Notes: a model not told the origin generated them from the letters alone. A DNA stretch of 64,000 nt from Paramecium sonneborni (GCA_905182985.1 CAJJDN010000012.1:554778-618777), one strand, 5' to 3'; counted from the stretch's first letter, positions 24,265-37,235 are shown. A program made the numbers and translations.

Positions 24265-24962
24265 ATCAAAATAAACTTGTCTCTATTATCAATCACGATG
24301 AATTAAGATTAATTTTGGAATCTAAATGAACTAGATTAAGAAAGTAAAGTTTATTCAAAGGTTTTATTTTTTTTAAACTGGTTTGGTTAAATACTTAGTT
24401 AAATCAAGAAAGTTTATAAAAATCTCACTAAATGCATGAATTATGAAGGTTTTCTTTCATTTAGTAAAAAAATTTTAGTTTGAATAACTAATATAATTAA
24501 TCGTGTAGTTTATATATAAAAAATAATTTAATTATTAATTTTCATTCTCATATTTATAATATAATAATTTAATAACAATAATAAATTATCTAAAATAAAT
24601 TTAACGGGGGATTGGAAAAAAATCAGAAGCAGAAAATTACAAATAAAAATACTAGTATTACATTCATAGACAAATTATATATATTAAAGTATTAATTTTT
24701 ATTATTAAATATAATTATAGATTTTTGCCAATTATTTTTGTTAATTTAAATTATCTTCGAACTGAAATTTTGATAAACTAAAAAAAAATTTGATCAGTAA
24801 ACTCGCTTTACCTTTTAGTATGTATATAATTTTTTTTTGAGATTTTAAATTTATTCTATCAAAAGTATATGTTTGAAAAGAATAATGGATTTGTTTATTT
24901 CTTTAAATAAGAATTATTGTTTAAGGAATAAAATATTCAATTATATTATTATTAAAATTATT
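24265..24962. other. Intergenic, nothing recognised
   Basis: About 700 bases without a supported gene. Several AT homopolymer tracts are present. An in-frame ATG at 24885 could extend the next gene by 26 codons. Confidence 0.4.
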
Positions 24963-27900
24963 ATGAAATCACTTAATCTATAATTTGGAGACAATAGGTA
25001 GAATTAGAGAGAAGACATGTTTCTTGCTAATATAGTTGAAAAAGTGTAATTAGGAAAAATTGGATTGATATCCTTTGTTGATTAAGCACAATTTATTGAT
25101 TTGATGGGTTAGAAATACAAAAAGAAAACAAAAGTTCAACCTGTATTCAACAAAATATATGCAGCAATTTAAGTAAATTTAGCGAAACATTAGCAATCAT
25201 AATAAAAGAAAGAGGAAGTAAGTTATGAGATAAAAACAATATCATCAACTCGGTAATTAGGTTATAGAGGATCATTTAATATTTCTAATAAAAGTGGTGC
25301 TATACTATTACATAAGGATAGTAATTTGAAAGAACATCTTACATATGAATTTAGTGATAAGGAAATTTAAGATTAGTAAATATTAGATGAAGCAACAAAA
25401 ACAGAAAGAAGCAAGAAAAATTATAGATTGTCTTAGATTACAACAGATAAAAATGAAATAAAAGGATTTAAGACAATTTAGACTAGTCATGATAATACAT
25501 AGGATCATTTATTGAAATAGGATAATTTATCGACAGCAAGGAATGAAAAATAAAATTATAATTTGTTGACATAAGAACATTCTGATTAATCATAATCTTA
25601 AATAAAAATGGAATCACAATAATCATGTTTGATTCCAAGTGAAAAATTGAGGTATGGATTAAATACAAACTTTACTTCTGAATTATCAAATGGATAAGTG
25701 TAAAATTAATCTGCAACATTTAATTAATTAAATAATTAATAAGGGTAGAATTAATAATAATAGCCTTTAACATCTAGAAAATAATCAGATGTCTTATTAA
25801 AGTCAATAAAAGATAATTATCCTTAATAGGCATATTTAATAAGTTAAACACAAAATAATTAAAGAAAAACATTAACACCAGTTTCACAATAAAAATAACC
25901 TTATGGATTAATTGCAAATTAGAAATAAAATGATATAAATTATTAATAGAAGAATAACAATAAGATTGATAAATAATAGATAATAATAAAAACTTAAAAA
26001 GGTAATCATAAATAAAAATAATCATAATAAGATTTTAAATAGTAAAAGAAAGTTTAGCATAAACCTTATAATTCTTTAGTAGAAAAATAATAATAAATAA
26101 TTGATCAAATGAAAATTGAGTAATAAAAATAAATAACATAAGAGACAAGTTTTTGCCAATAATAAAATAATTCATAAAGAGCTACAAGAAGAGACTTAGA
26201 TGAACGATAATAAGAAAGCCCTTAATTTATAAAAACAGATAATATAGAAGATATGATTATAACACACTCTCCATAATAATCATAATAAAAGGAATTTAGA
26301 TAAATAAATACTTATAGACCAGAAACGAATCCTCTTAATATTAGTGAACATTCTTTTTAATCTAAAAGACATACATTAGATTAATATGATATAAATTCTT
26401 TAATGCCTCCATAATCTTCTAGAACTTTAACTTCAGCTCATAAGGATAAAACAGATCAAAGAAATTCAGTTAGCAATAATTCAGAAACTGATTAAAAATA
26501 ACATAAGAATTAATTAACTGTTTCTTTTAAGAGAGGTTCAAAACGAATGAAGTCTCATAATATTTAAGGAAATGAAAATGAATATGTTTAATAAGAGGAA
26601 GATAAAATAAGAAGATATTCATAAGAAAGATTATTTAAAAGTGATAATAGATTTGAAAAACTTGAAGAGGATAGATACTAATATACAATTAATAATCTAG
26701 AATAAACTGGAAGCTCATCTTCATTAAATAATTATGAAAATGAAAATAATAATTAAATAAATATTTAAGTGAGTAGATGTGATAATCGAGAAAATATAAT
26801 AGAAGAAGAATCATTAGATGGTTCTATGAGATAACATAAAGCAATTTTATTTTCAACTCAGGATAGAATGCATCTAAAAATTGGTGATAATTCATATCTT
26901 CCATAATCATCTTCTAGAAGTGTAGCTAAATCTATTACTCCTAATACTCCTATGGGATCTTTATAACATAGTAATAATGGCACTATTCATACTAATTAAG
27001 TTTAAAAGAAGAAGAAATTAACTAATCAACATAAAAGACCCTAATTATCTAATGAATATTCTCAAACTAAAATTTCTATCTAGAAATAAAAGTCAGAAGA
27101 TAGTTATTATGAAAAAGAATACACTAATGAATCATCATAAGAACCTGAAAGAACAAGTAGATTAAAACCTAAAAAACTTTAATAAAAATTGTAACCACCT
27201 CCCCTCTAAATTTAACCATAAAGGAGAAAATCTTCAGCCTAAGTCTCTCCTATGGATGTAATATTATAATTCTTATTTTTTCAAGCCTAGAAGAATGGAA
27301 TAATAAGAAAGAGAAAAATAAAAATAAATTGAATATTAAAAATAAATTGAGAGAATGAAATTAGAAAGAGAATTAATGGAACACTATAAAATTCCTGAAG
27401 ATATGCCTCTTCCTTAAAAAAAATAAATAATTGAATCATTAATTGGAGAATTAGGTCATTAACATGATTAAGATGTACAATATTAAGTTTCCCTATGTAT
27501 TATTTTATTTATTTTTTAGATAATGAAAGATAAGATTAAATTTAAAATATCTAAAAAAATTATGAAGAAAAAATTGATTTTAGATATAATATTGTAAATA
27601 GTTGCTATTATGAAATGGATTATTTATGTGATCATAAATTAAAATTAAAATAAAAAGATTAAGAAGCTTAAAAAATTATACATTTAAAATTTTAAGATTA
27701 ACATTATAACAATCAACCGAAATTAAACCAAAATGGAGATAAAGAAGAAGAAGAAGAAGGTTCTCCATTTAAAAAATAGGCTAAATTAGTTTGCAATTTT
27801 GATCCTGTTGAAATAGAAAACTAATTGAAGAGAAGATACGAATTTGTAAATGAAACTGAACTTCTCAAATTTCTTAAATCATTTTAATCTGAATTTGACA

Positions 27901-28130
27901 AAAAAGTTTATTAATGCAATCTCGACTATCCTATTCAAGATATTAGATAAGAAGATAAGCAATTCACTAAAGGGCTTATTGCTAGGAATTTCAAAAGAAA
28001 ATAGACAAAAAATGTCACATCAAAAATTGAAATTAATAATTATTAAATGGATATGAATAAAATTTAATATGTTAAAGAAAAAGCTACAAAAATATAAAAA
28101 CTAGGCTTTTATCTTTTAATGAACTCTTGA
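24963..28130 (+). CDS. Large Gln-rich low-complexity protein, unrecognised
   Basis: Two introns (27258-27285, 27497-27519) give about 1,038 aa. Residues 1-75 form a compact N-terminal region (IVEKVQLGKIGLISFVDQAQF). About 700 residues of Gln/Ser/Asn/Lys-rich disordered sequence follow, most of the Gln coded by TAA and TAG. A helical, charged segment (REQLMEHYKIPEDMP-like, near 27350-27420) precedes a folded-looking C-terminus (YEMDYLCDHKLKLKQKDQE; ETELLKFLKSFQSEFDKK). It resembles cytoskeletal or cortical scaffold proteins of ciliates, but nothing diagnostic is seen. Start 24885 is an alternative. Confidence 0.65.
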
Positions 28131-28490
28131 TATTTATATACAAAAATTATTATTTTTATAAATTAAGTCAATAATAGAATATTTAATTATAAGATCAAAA
28201 ATTTGTCTTATTAATAAATTTCAATAAGATATTTTATTTAACGAAGTGAAAATTATTATTTTCATTTCCCTAATGAATATAACAATTTATTCTTTAAGTT
28301 TAATATTTTTTTAAACCCATTTATATATATAATCTGATCTTAATTATTAATATAATATTAATGACCAATAAATTTCATAAAAAATTATCTTAGTAGATAG
28401 AAGATGATTGTTTATTTGTTTCACAGTAAAATTTATTAACATTAAAGAATACTTGATGAATCTTAAGCTTAAAAGACACTTATTTATTAA
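28131..28490. other. Intergenic, nothing recognised
   Basis: About 360 bases of AT-rich spacer. A short frame from ATG 28456 overlaps the next gene in another frame and is not favoured. Confidence 0.5.
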
Positions 28491-28991
28491 ATGCCAAATG
28501 TCAAATAGTACTAATCAGATTCATAAATCCCTTAAATGAGTACTCTTACCATTCTTTGTAAAATAAGTCCAATTAATCCTCCAGATTCTCCTAGAGAAAT
28601 TCAAACCTTTGAATTACAATCAAATCAATAAAATCGTAAATAACTTTAGGCGAACTCAAAATCAACTATAAGATAAGACAATTCTGTTATAAGAAAGAAT
28701 GATAATAATTATTCATAAAAACCAAAAAGAAGAAAACCAATTTTAGTTATTAGACATTCTAAAAGTTTATAATGTATTAAAAAAGAAAAATAAGTTCGAT
28801 TTCATTTAGAAAAGGATTAAAGTAGCTTTCAATTTTATATTTTCCAGAATTGGATTCAAAAAGAAAAAAAAAATTAAGAAGAAAATTGTTCTTTAAAACA
28901 TATTGATGAAAGTCTATCTTTAAACAATAATGGAGCTAAGAAAATATTTGAAAAAATTCGTCACAAGTATGAATCTAAAGTACATTTCTGA
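28491..28991 (+). CDS. Small basic protein with Pro-Ser motif, unrecognised
   Basis: Intronless frame of 166 aa from ATG 28491, or 151 aa from the in-frame ATG 28536, ending TGA 28989-28991. It has SPINPPDSPREIQTFELQ near the start, a strongly basic patch (KPKRRKPILVIRHSK), and a mixed charged C-terminus (KKIFEKIRHKYESK). The basic patch could be a nuclear signal. It shares a SPRE/SPRK-type Pro-Ser style with the next gene but no clear homology. No family is recognised. Confidence 0.5.
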
Positions 28992-29120
28992 ATTTCCCCT
29001 TTGAATTTACTGAGTTGTTTGAATTTCTATATTTATGATTATTTATTTTTTTTTTAAGGTTAAACTTAGATATTTTTAATTTTATTGATAAATTTTGGTA
29101 TTTTTAAAAATCACTCGATA

Positions 29121-29618
29121 ATGTAATATTCAGATCTAGAGGAAGCTAAGTAACACAACTTTAATACAACTTAGCGAAGAATCATCTCCGGATAAACCTA
29201 TTTAAGAGATAAATAAATACTAGTTAACACCTATTCTTTTTCCAAATACGTCACCAAGAAAACTTCAGGATGTTCATTCATATTACTCAAAATAAAGTAT
29301 CAGTCCACTCTCTAATGATGATGAAGATAAGTTTGAAGATTTTGAAGATCTATAAGTAATGAAAAATATTAATGATAACAATGTAATTACTGGTTCAAAT
29401 ACATGTCCGAATTTGACTGATAGTAGAAGCAAAAATTAAGAATAACTTTAGCTATCTTAAGTAAAACTCTCTTATTATTTTAGTATATGTTTAATTATAA
29501 GTCTAATTAAAAAATATCTATTCCTCGTGCATCAATATTCAAAATTTAGCATTTGTCTCAAAAAAAACTTAAACAGCAAAATATAACATTAAGATAATCT
29601 TAAAATTTATAAGAATGA
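29121..29618 (+). CDS. Small acidic/Ser-rich protein, unrecognised
   Basis: Two introns (29150-29174, 25 bases; 29461-29483, 23 bases) join three exons into 149 aa. Features are EEANEESSPDKPIQEI, LFPNTSPRKLQDVHSYYSK and an acidic DDEDKFEDFEDL. The C-terminus is basic (SIPRASIFKIQHLSQKKLK). Likely disordered with phosphorylatable SP/TSP sites; function unknown. The first splice is supported because it joins ATG 29121 to the only coding-like downstream frame. Confidence 0.5.
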
Positions 29619-30719
29619 GTACTTAAGAGCTACTTAGAATTATCTATCAAGATAATGATCTACTCTTTATTTACGTTGATTATTAAATTTAAATATACTA
29701 ATTCTGATAAATATAAAAAATTCAGAAAAATTAAAACTTTTATATATAAAAGATTTTGATTAATAATAATTGAATCCCATTTTCGTACAATGACAATAAA
29801 ACCCCTTTATATTTGAAATTATATTTAAAATAAAATTTATCTTTTGATCCCTGGCTTAAAATAACAACTAGAATGAGCCTTAGTTCTAAAACTGATGATA
29901 AAAAATTTTATTTATTAGATATATAAAAAAAAATAATATATCATTACTGTGGCTCCTACTTAATTTATTAGTAGATTCTAAGGTAAATAAATGGTTATCT
30001 AATTCACCCGAAATCATGTCTAATGCTTGTGAGGAGCTATCTCATAATGTTTTTCTTTTTCCTTTACAATATACTAACATAATCATATTTTTTCTAAGTG
30101 TCTTTAACAGTATAAAAATAAAAATAATTTTTTTTAATATTAAATGGAAATTGGCAAAGTTATAAATTTTTTTGATTATTGTGAAAAAATCTTTTGAATA
30201 TAATGTTTTTTAAAATGTTCATTGGGTACTCTTAGTTTAATAAATAGAATTTATTTTTTTTTTTTTAAAAGAATATGTTAATTAAAAAAAGGATTGTTTT
30301 AATCCTAATCAGAATAAGGTAAGTTTATAAGAGAAAATGATGCAAAGAGAATGAGAATTTATTACTTTCTCAAAAATATATTTCAATTCATTTTGGGTTG
30401 ATAAAAGTTTAGTTTATTGAATTTAATACATTAATGGGTTTTGTTTCCTTTTTTAATTTATCAAAATTTTTTTGAGTATAAATATTTATATATATTGAAT
30501 TCAGCTATGAAATGGAAATAGACTGTTTTTTTGAGCTTATCTACAAATTTAAAAATTTAATCTCCATAATCTTGTTTCTTTATTGGATTTTAAGATTAAA
30601 ACATAATTAATCAAAGTTGTCAAAAAAAATTATACTCTTTAATGAATAAATAGTCCAGATAAGTCGCTCTATTTAAGTCGATATGAAAATTCTGATCTTT
30701 TTATAAAACCATTCCTAAA
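29619..30719. other. Unresolved stretch with weak coding hints
   Basis: About 1.1 kb. A frame from ATG 29874 (MSLSSKTDDKKFYLLDIQ) and a nearby stretch in another frame (ITVAPTQFISRFQGKQMVIQ, about 29940-30025) look coding but cannot be joined with a standard short intron. The remainder, with long T runs near 30250, appears noncoding. Confidence 0.25.
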
Positions 30720-31697
30720 ATGGTCGACCTAAGTAAATCATTATTATTCTTGAAAAAATTAGATGATTCTTAAAAGCAGAAAAACATTAATGAAGCTTAA
30801 ATTTGGATAAGGCAATATTGGGGTAAATATAGTTCTTCTCATAAAAGATGAAATTAGAGAATAAAAATTTTGAAAATTAGTTCAGTATAGAAAGGAAATA
30901 ATAAAGTTAACCGAGCGGAAAAAAAGTAGAAGACAAGCACTTAAAGAAGAATAAAAATTTTAATTAAGAAATTAATTAGATTAATAATAAAATTTTTTAA
31001 ATATGCCTTTCATTGAAAATGTGGAAAACAAAAGATATAAATATATTAATATTTTTAAAAAAGATTTAAATCAAGTAAGATGGCAAGCTTTGGTAAATAG
31101 ATGTCATTATAGGAGCCTGCTACAATAATGGAATTCTAACACTATTAGAAAAATCCCAAATCATGGGTTCTTTGATTTATTTAAATATGATTCAATGTTA
31201 TGCAAAGAATGTAATGTACCATTAAATTTATAACATATAGATTCTCATTATTAGACTAATTTTGAATACTATAGAAATAAGATCTATTTATATGTTGTAG
31301 ATATAACAAGAAAATTTGATAAAGGAGATTAATAATATTATAATGATATAGCTAAATCAAATTCTAAATCATTAAATAAACTAGCTTAATAGATTTGTAT
31401 GAAAAGAGTTCATAAGAAAAAACAATAGATTCAAAATGAGTTGTAAAACTGATTTCTGATTTATTATTCCAAAATTATTATTATGATTATTAAGTAGAAG
31501 AAGAGATTGTGCATGAACAAAAGAGTATAAATTTAAAATAGCAAAGAGGGGAATATGAGGGAGGAAAAATCAACATATGTGAAATATTCCAGTTATCCAA
31601 TATTCATGAAAAGGAACTAAATAAGCATCCGAATTCCTTTACACATTAAAATGAATAGAGAAGAAACGATTAAAGAAAATGTCAAGGTTTTTATTGA
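30720..31697 (+). CDS. Unrecognised multi-exon gene with unresolved frame breaks
   Basis: Three coding-like blocks lie in different frames. Block 1 runs from ATG 30720 (LKKLDDSQKQKNINEAQIW). Block 2 (about 30890-31450) contains LTERKKSRRQALKEEQKF, then ENVENKRYKYINIFKKDLNQ and a Cys pair MLCKECNVP. Block 3 (about 31450-31697) contains VEEEIVHEQKSINLKQQRGE and ends at TGA 31695-31697. Block 1 joins 2 only by a 58-base intron (GT at 30829 to AG at 30886 approximately), long for this genome, and no GT...AG pair joins 2 to 3. This may be two genes, a frameshift or a base error. Function unknown. Confidence 0.4.
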
Positions 31698-31890
31698 TTT
31701 TTAAATGCATATTAAATAGATTGACCTAATTAGGTTAGATCTAAATAGGAAAAGTAAATAAATTAAAAAAAATAAAAAATATCAAATCATCTAGTATTAA
31801 AGAAAAAATTTATTATTTATTTTTTGAGAGTAATAAAACAAGTGAAAAATTTATATTATATAATTTATAGATTTATTTTAGTGTTTTGAT

Positions 31891-32496
31891 ATGATAAAAT
31901 TGTAAGAAATAGAATAAATTTAAGTTCAAAACCCGGACGTTTAGTATTAATGTTGACAGATAGATATGCAGAGAAAAAAGCTTTATTAATAAAGGCAAAT
32001 GAGGAAAAAACAAAAGTAAAAAAGTGTTTAATTGGTTATGATTATATATTCCCAAAGGGTTTGGTAGTTAGAATTCAAAGATATCCTAGAAAGTTTACAA
32101 AGAGAATGGGATAAAAATAAAAAAGTAAGAGAACAATTTTAAAGATTTTTATAAAGCAATTAAATCTGAACCATATAATGCCAACAACAAGGTTGGGAAT
32201 GATTCTATAGTTGAAATAGATATAAATTAGAAGAATCAACATTGAAAGAAGTAAGGGACAGAATAGAGAGAGTAAAGGAATAAGAATTGAAGAATGTTGA
32301 AAAAAGAAAAAAATTAAGAAAGAATTTGAGAAAATACTTGACAGAGAAATACAAAACATTACCAGTAGGAAGTTTTGCAGATAAGAAAGGCATAATCAAG
32401 ATTCCATTAAATTAAGGTTCTGATATAAGTGATAAGTATAAAAAGTAAAAGGAATGTATAATATAAGAATTGTTTTGTTTATAATGTTCTTTTTGA
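31891..32496 (+). CDS. Ribosomal protein L27e (eL27) with C-terminal extension
   Basis: Large-subunit protein. Introns 31902-31924 and 32192-32219 give 184 aa. The family core is clear: KPGRLVLMLTDRYAEKKALLIK, GLVVRIQRYPRKFTKRMGQK, the SKRTILKIFIKQLNLNHIMPTTRY segment (given here in parts) and the basic helix before EKYKTLP. The usual length is about 135 aa and the family normally ends with a Trp-Phe-Phe-Lys-Leu-type tail; here that tail is replaced by about 50 extra residues. The gene converges on RPL3 with only 14 bases between stop codons. Confidence 0.88.
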
Positions 32497-32510
32497 GGGG
32501 TAATTATACA

Positions 32511-33747
32511 TCATTGTTATTATTACTATTACTTTAATTTTCTTTAGGTTCTGGTATAATAGAACTTGGCTTTTTCTTCTTGTGTTTAGAAACGTCCTAA
32601 AGAAATAAGTTAAGATAGATACCATGTCCAATTTTGGATGAAGTATCAACAAATTTGAGAGTGATTTCTTCCAAAGATTTTCTGCTAGTTTATGGAACAA
32701 GAGACTTTCTTAATAAGACAATTCTCTTCTTGGGTCCAACAATACCTCCTTTAAGCATGAGGAAATCATTTCTGATTTCACCATAATGAGGGAAACCACC
32801 TAAAGGAGTGATAGCTTTAGAAGTTAAATCAGCTTCAGTGGATGCAGTGTTTTTATCACCAGCAGCACCAATTCTATAGATCTTTTTATTCATTTCAGTT
32901 CTATGATGATAACCTAATTGACCAGTTCTTGCAACACTGTATCTAACATTAGCTGGATGCCATCCTCCGATACAACCAACTCTTCTCCATCCTCTATGTG
33001 TCTTCTTTTATAAATGTTTAACACCAAATCTCTTAATGACACCAGCAACTCCCTTACCTTTAGTTACACCAATAACATCAATTTATTCATTTTATTTGAA
33101 AACTTAATCAACTTTGACTTCCTTTTCTAATAATCCTTTAGCATAATTAACTTTTTATTCTGTGGTTCCTCCATTCACTTAGACTTCAAAGACATGATTC
33201 TTCTTTTATCTCAAATTCAATTTACTCATTTAAGTATGAACTATTACTCTGACTACTTAACAATATCTAAATAATATAATTTATTTTATTACTTTATGAT
33301 TCTCTTTAATTAAGTTTCTAAATTCTTTGGTTCAGCATTAGCTTTATTATAATTGGTAAAAGCCTTCTTTTTTGAGTTCATCCAATTCTTATAGAATCTT
33401 CTCAAAGTATCTTTAGCAATCTTTGTACTCCATACTGTTGTTAATGCTCTCAATCCTCTTGGTGTTTCAATATATCCTACTATACCAACAACAGCCAATG
33501 GTGGAGTTTCAACAATTGTAACAGCCTCAACTACTTCCTTACCATTCAATTTTGATCCTGGTCTTTCAACAGTTCTCAAGATGTGGGTCATACCAGCCTT
33601 AAATCCTGCAAAGGCTGTTAAATGAACTGGAGCCTTAACATTGTCTTTTGGGAATGCTCGGATTCTTCCTCTGTGATGCTTTGTTCTCTTTCTTGGGGTA
33701 AATCCGAGATTTCCATGTCTTGGTGCCTCAAATTTTCTGTGTGACAT
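32511..33747 (-). CDS. Ribosomal protein L3 (uL3)
   Basis: Large-subunit protein near the peptidyl-transferase centre. The 394-aa model begins [15 protein letters not shown] and [12 protein letters not shown], and contains [26 protein letters not shown], the tryptophan-finger region [17 protein letters not shown], and [21 protein letters not shown]. The C-terminus [15 protein letters not shown] is recovered only after removing intron 32597-32622; the other intron is 33267-33292. Length fits the family (about 390-405 aa). It ends with a Gln run of TAA/TAG codons and TGA at 32511-32513. Confidence 0.96.
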
Positions 33748-34038
33748 TTAATATATAAAAAATCTTTAAAAAAAATTTAAATCTCTTTTCAAATTTAATC
33801 CTCAATTATTTATTTTCTTTTTCCATACATTCTCAACATCTATCTAATTCATTCAAAATACTAATAACTTTCCTTTATTCTAAATCAATTCAACACACTC
33901 TATTTATCACCTATCTCTCATTTTCCTAACTTTATTCATTCTAAATTTTTATTTTAAGTTAATTCTTTTTTGTTCATCCTCTTCATTCTAACATTTTATA
34001 CATTTATTTTTATATTATTTTTAAATAATAATATAATT

Positions 34039-34810
34039 ATGTAAATCAACCAACCTCAATATCCAAACTAAAAATATAAAACATAACTCTGTAGACATTT
34101 TAGTAAAGCATAAAATCAATTTTAGTTACTAATGGTAATTGTGCTCTAGGTGCAAGATGTCAATTTGCACATGGAAGACAGGAACTTAGAACTAACCCTA
34201 ATGGGTTTCAACCAAATTCTGAATTTAATATCCCCTAAAATCAATAAGGAACTATTCCAATTAAAGTTTAACCCGTTAATCCTATGATTGCAAATTATAA
34301 GAGTAATATTTTACATTGATCTTATCTTAGCATAATTATGCAAGCACTTCAACCCATAAACTGGATTATGCAAAAATGGAGTTACATGCACCTTTGCTCA
34401 TGGAGAATAAGAGCTTAATTAAATTAATCCTTATTTCTAAAATTAATATATGTAGTAGTATCAATATTTTTATGATAGGCTTATGCAACAATAAATCAAA
34501 TAACAAAACCAAGCTCAAGTATAAGCTGATCTCACTTAATAGATTTTAATTATGATCCTTACTAATATGGAACATATTTTTCCAGGTTAATAAGTAAATA
34601 TAATTCTCATTTCTTAAGGATATAATAAATCTACTTAAATAAGGCTAAGAAAAAGCCAAGTAGGGAGACAATTAGGGTGCAAGTGAAATTATTAAATTAA
34701 TTATTCATGCTGAACAAAGAACTAAAGAAGAAAAATAATAATATCAATAAATATATAATAACGCCTAAAGGCATTATGATTCTAAATTAAAAGAATACTT
34801 AAACCAATGA
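34039..34810 (+). CDS. Tandem CCCH zinc-finger RNA-binding protein (TTP/Tis11-like)
   Basis: Three introns (34103-34125, 34303-34330, 34594-34618) give 231 aa. Two CCCH fingers each follow a YKTQLCRHF-like lead: C-x8-C-x5-C-x3-H (residues about 18-38) and C-x9-C-x5-C-x3-H (about 83-104; CKNGVTCTFAHGEQEL). This pairing is the tristetraprolin/Tis11 layout that binds AU-rich RNA and promotes decay. The C-terminal half is Gln-rich with an Ala/Ile helix (PGQQDIINLLKQGQEKAKQG). Spacing of the second finger (x9) departs slightly from the x8 norm. Likely a cytoplasmic mRNA regulator. Confidence 0.88.
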
Positions 34811-34857
34811 TTTCATTCATATTTTTATATTATTACATATGAAAGCAGATATTTATT

Positions 34858-37209
34858 TCATTTTATTATAGATAAAAGTATTTTATTGTCATCTATCGAA
34901 TGTAATCTAATTTTACAATCCATTTATTCTAGTAGTATGTATGAATCAATTACGATTAATAATTAAGTATCAATGCACTTTACTTCTTTAATCTGATTGA
35001 ATTCCTATAATTCAACCTAAACCTAAATTTAATCCCCTAATTATTCTTTGCTTTTGATGTATGGAAACAATTATAAAGAATCATAATTTAATTCATCATT
35101 TATCACAGACATTTCAAAAATTCCATCTTCTTTTATCTGTAATTAAATGCAGTCCTCTTTTCCAATTGTATTTTATATATGAGATTACAATTATACCAAT
35201 ATTGAATCCTCGACATCCACCCAATCCCAATCACTTTAGAGAATTTCTTTCCAAACTGATGATAAAATATTCTTGTTTTCTTAAATCTATACAATTTAAT
35301 AATCTATATTTTATTTATAATTATTATAAATGTTAAAATTCTCGATCTTTAAATCTTTAAATGTTATTATTATTAACTTTTTATTATTTTGTTTTAAGTA
35401 ATCAATTATTTTTAAATCGTCTTCATTGCAATTTTTGCAGAGATAAACAAATACACTACAATGAGCAATCATAAAGTCAATCCAAAACTTTTAAAATTAT
35501 TATCTCTCAAAATTAATTTTTGAATTTGCGATAATCTTTTCAGGAAATGATAATTATTTTATCATAATATCTAACTTATAGTTATCCAAAAAACCATCAT
35601 CATAATACTACACTGCAAATTAATTTATTTCCAAACATATTTCTAATTCTTCCTCAAAAATTGCTCTTAAAGTATTTTTTATAATATTTAAATCTTAGCT
35701 TAAAATTCCAATAGTCTATTTTTATAATGCTTAATGATCTTTTAATTTTATTAACCATTTATTTGATGATAATTCCTATAAACAGTGTTATTCGCTAGTT
35801 ATTAAATTGTCAAATTGAAACAACCCTTATTATTTAAGAATCTGTTGTAAAGTCATTTCTAAATTGATAATCTTATTATTTTTCTCCTAACACTCTCTTC
35901 TTAAATCAACTAATTCTTCATGATGCTCAATTACAGAATCATAATCTGGTTTATTACAATCAAAAATTGATTCGCTATCGTTTTCATTCTATTTAATATT
36001 AAGTTTTTCTATTTCATTATTTTATTCTTCTTCATATTCTTCTTCCTTCTCTGTAATTTTCGAAATATGTTTTATTGATTCCATTTGCTATATAATAGGT
36101 TCTCTTTCAATAGGGTCTGTTTAGATCTCTATAGAAATCTATTTTGCCTTTACCTAATCTATTTAATTTCTAAAACTCATTTAAATACTCTTACAAACTT
36201 AGAATTAAGGCTCAATTTATTGAGTTTGTTATTCTTAATCTTTAGACTTTATCAATTCCGAAGTTGAAGTATATTAATTAACTTCTAATATTTATTTCTT
36301 ATTTATTTGTTCTTCCGATTTAATTTCTTGTTTAATTTTGTTCTACTCAATTTAATCTGTTTATATAAGTTAAGTGCTTAACTCGGTTTAAACAATTTTA
36401 TGAATTTTAGTAATTATATTTATTGTTTAGGTATCAGTATTGCGAAATTTAGCTTTTGCTTATTATTTATCAAATGTAACAGATTTATCAATAGATTATT
36501 AATAATTTGGAGTATTCCCAACTCTGTAAGGTGAAAGTTATGGAGGAGAGTTATCATTAATAATACCAAAGAATTTATCAAAGATTTAATTAATTTTAGG
36601 TAAAGATTTAGAGAAATCTTTTTGTTTAGATAAATCAGTTTCGAGAATTTCATAATCTATCCAATTTATATTAAGCCTTTTTATTTTTGAATGTCGAACT
36701 ACATTTGATTAAATGTTGTTAATTATTTCAAGAAGTTGTTTAACTGAATTATCTTTTGGTGTTTATTTAGTTATAGCTTTGGTATTATTTCGTTATGAAT
36801 CTTATGATGCTTCAGATAATTATTATTTGTTTCGTAATTAATCTTTGTCTGGAATTGAATTCACTTTTTATTTTTCTTAAAATATTCTTGTTAGATGAAT
36901 TGTTTTTGATTATTCCTAAAATAGTAATTATTCTAAAAGTTAATTTTTCTGTTGATACTCATTTTCCAATATTTAATGTTGCTTAATTTTTGTTTAAATT
37001 TAAAGGTTGAATGCATCAATCATTTCCCTTTTTTCTTATTCATGTTTTCTTCTGATTAAATCTAATTATAATATTAATTTTTCTATTGTTTATTCTCTGG
37101 TTATGTTTTCATTATTGATTGATTAATCCTTGGTTATTGAATTTCCAATTTTAGGTGATCTATCATTTAAAAAGGGACTTTTTGATTTTTTATTAAAATA
37201 TTTTTACAT
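34858..37209 (-). CDS. Long coiled-coil protein, unrecognised
   Basis: Uninterrupted reverse-strand frame of 783 aa from ATG 37209 to TGA 34858-34860, with no intron needed, unusual here for this length. The N-terminal 130 residues are a coiled coil (EKLILQLDLIRRKHEQEKRE). The middle is charged and low-complexity with an acidic stretch (EKEEEYEEEQNNEIEKL). A second coiled coil spans about residues 420-540. The C-terminal 250 residues look globular (FWIDFMIAHCSVFVYLCKNC; WKEILQSDWDWVDVEDSILV). It fits basal-body, cortex or ciliary scaffolds in general style, but I recognise no family. Confidence 0.75.
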
Positions 37210-37235
37210 AAATATTAATTACTCAAGTTATAACA

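Noticed and set aside
33310..33747. Standard-code 145-aa ORF as the whole L3 gene
   Set aside because: It is only the first exon segment; reading TAA as Gln and removing two introns gives the full 394-aa protein.
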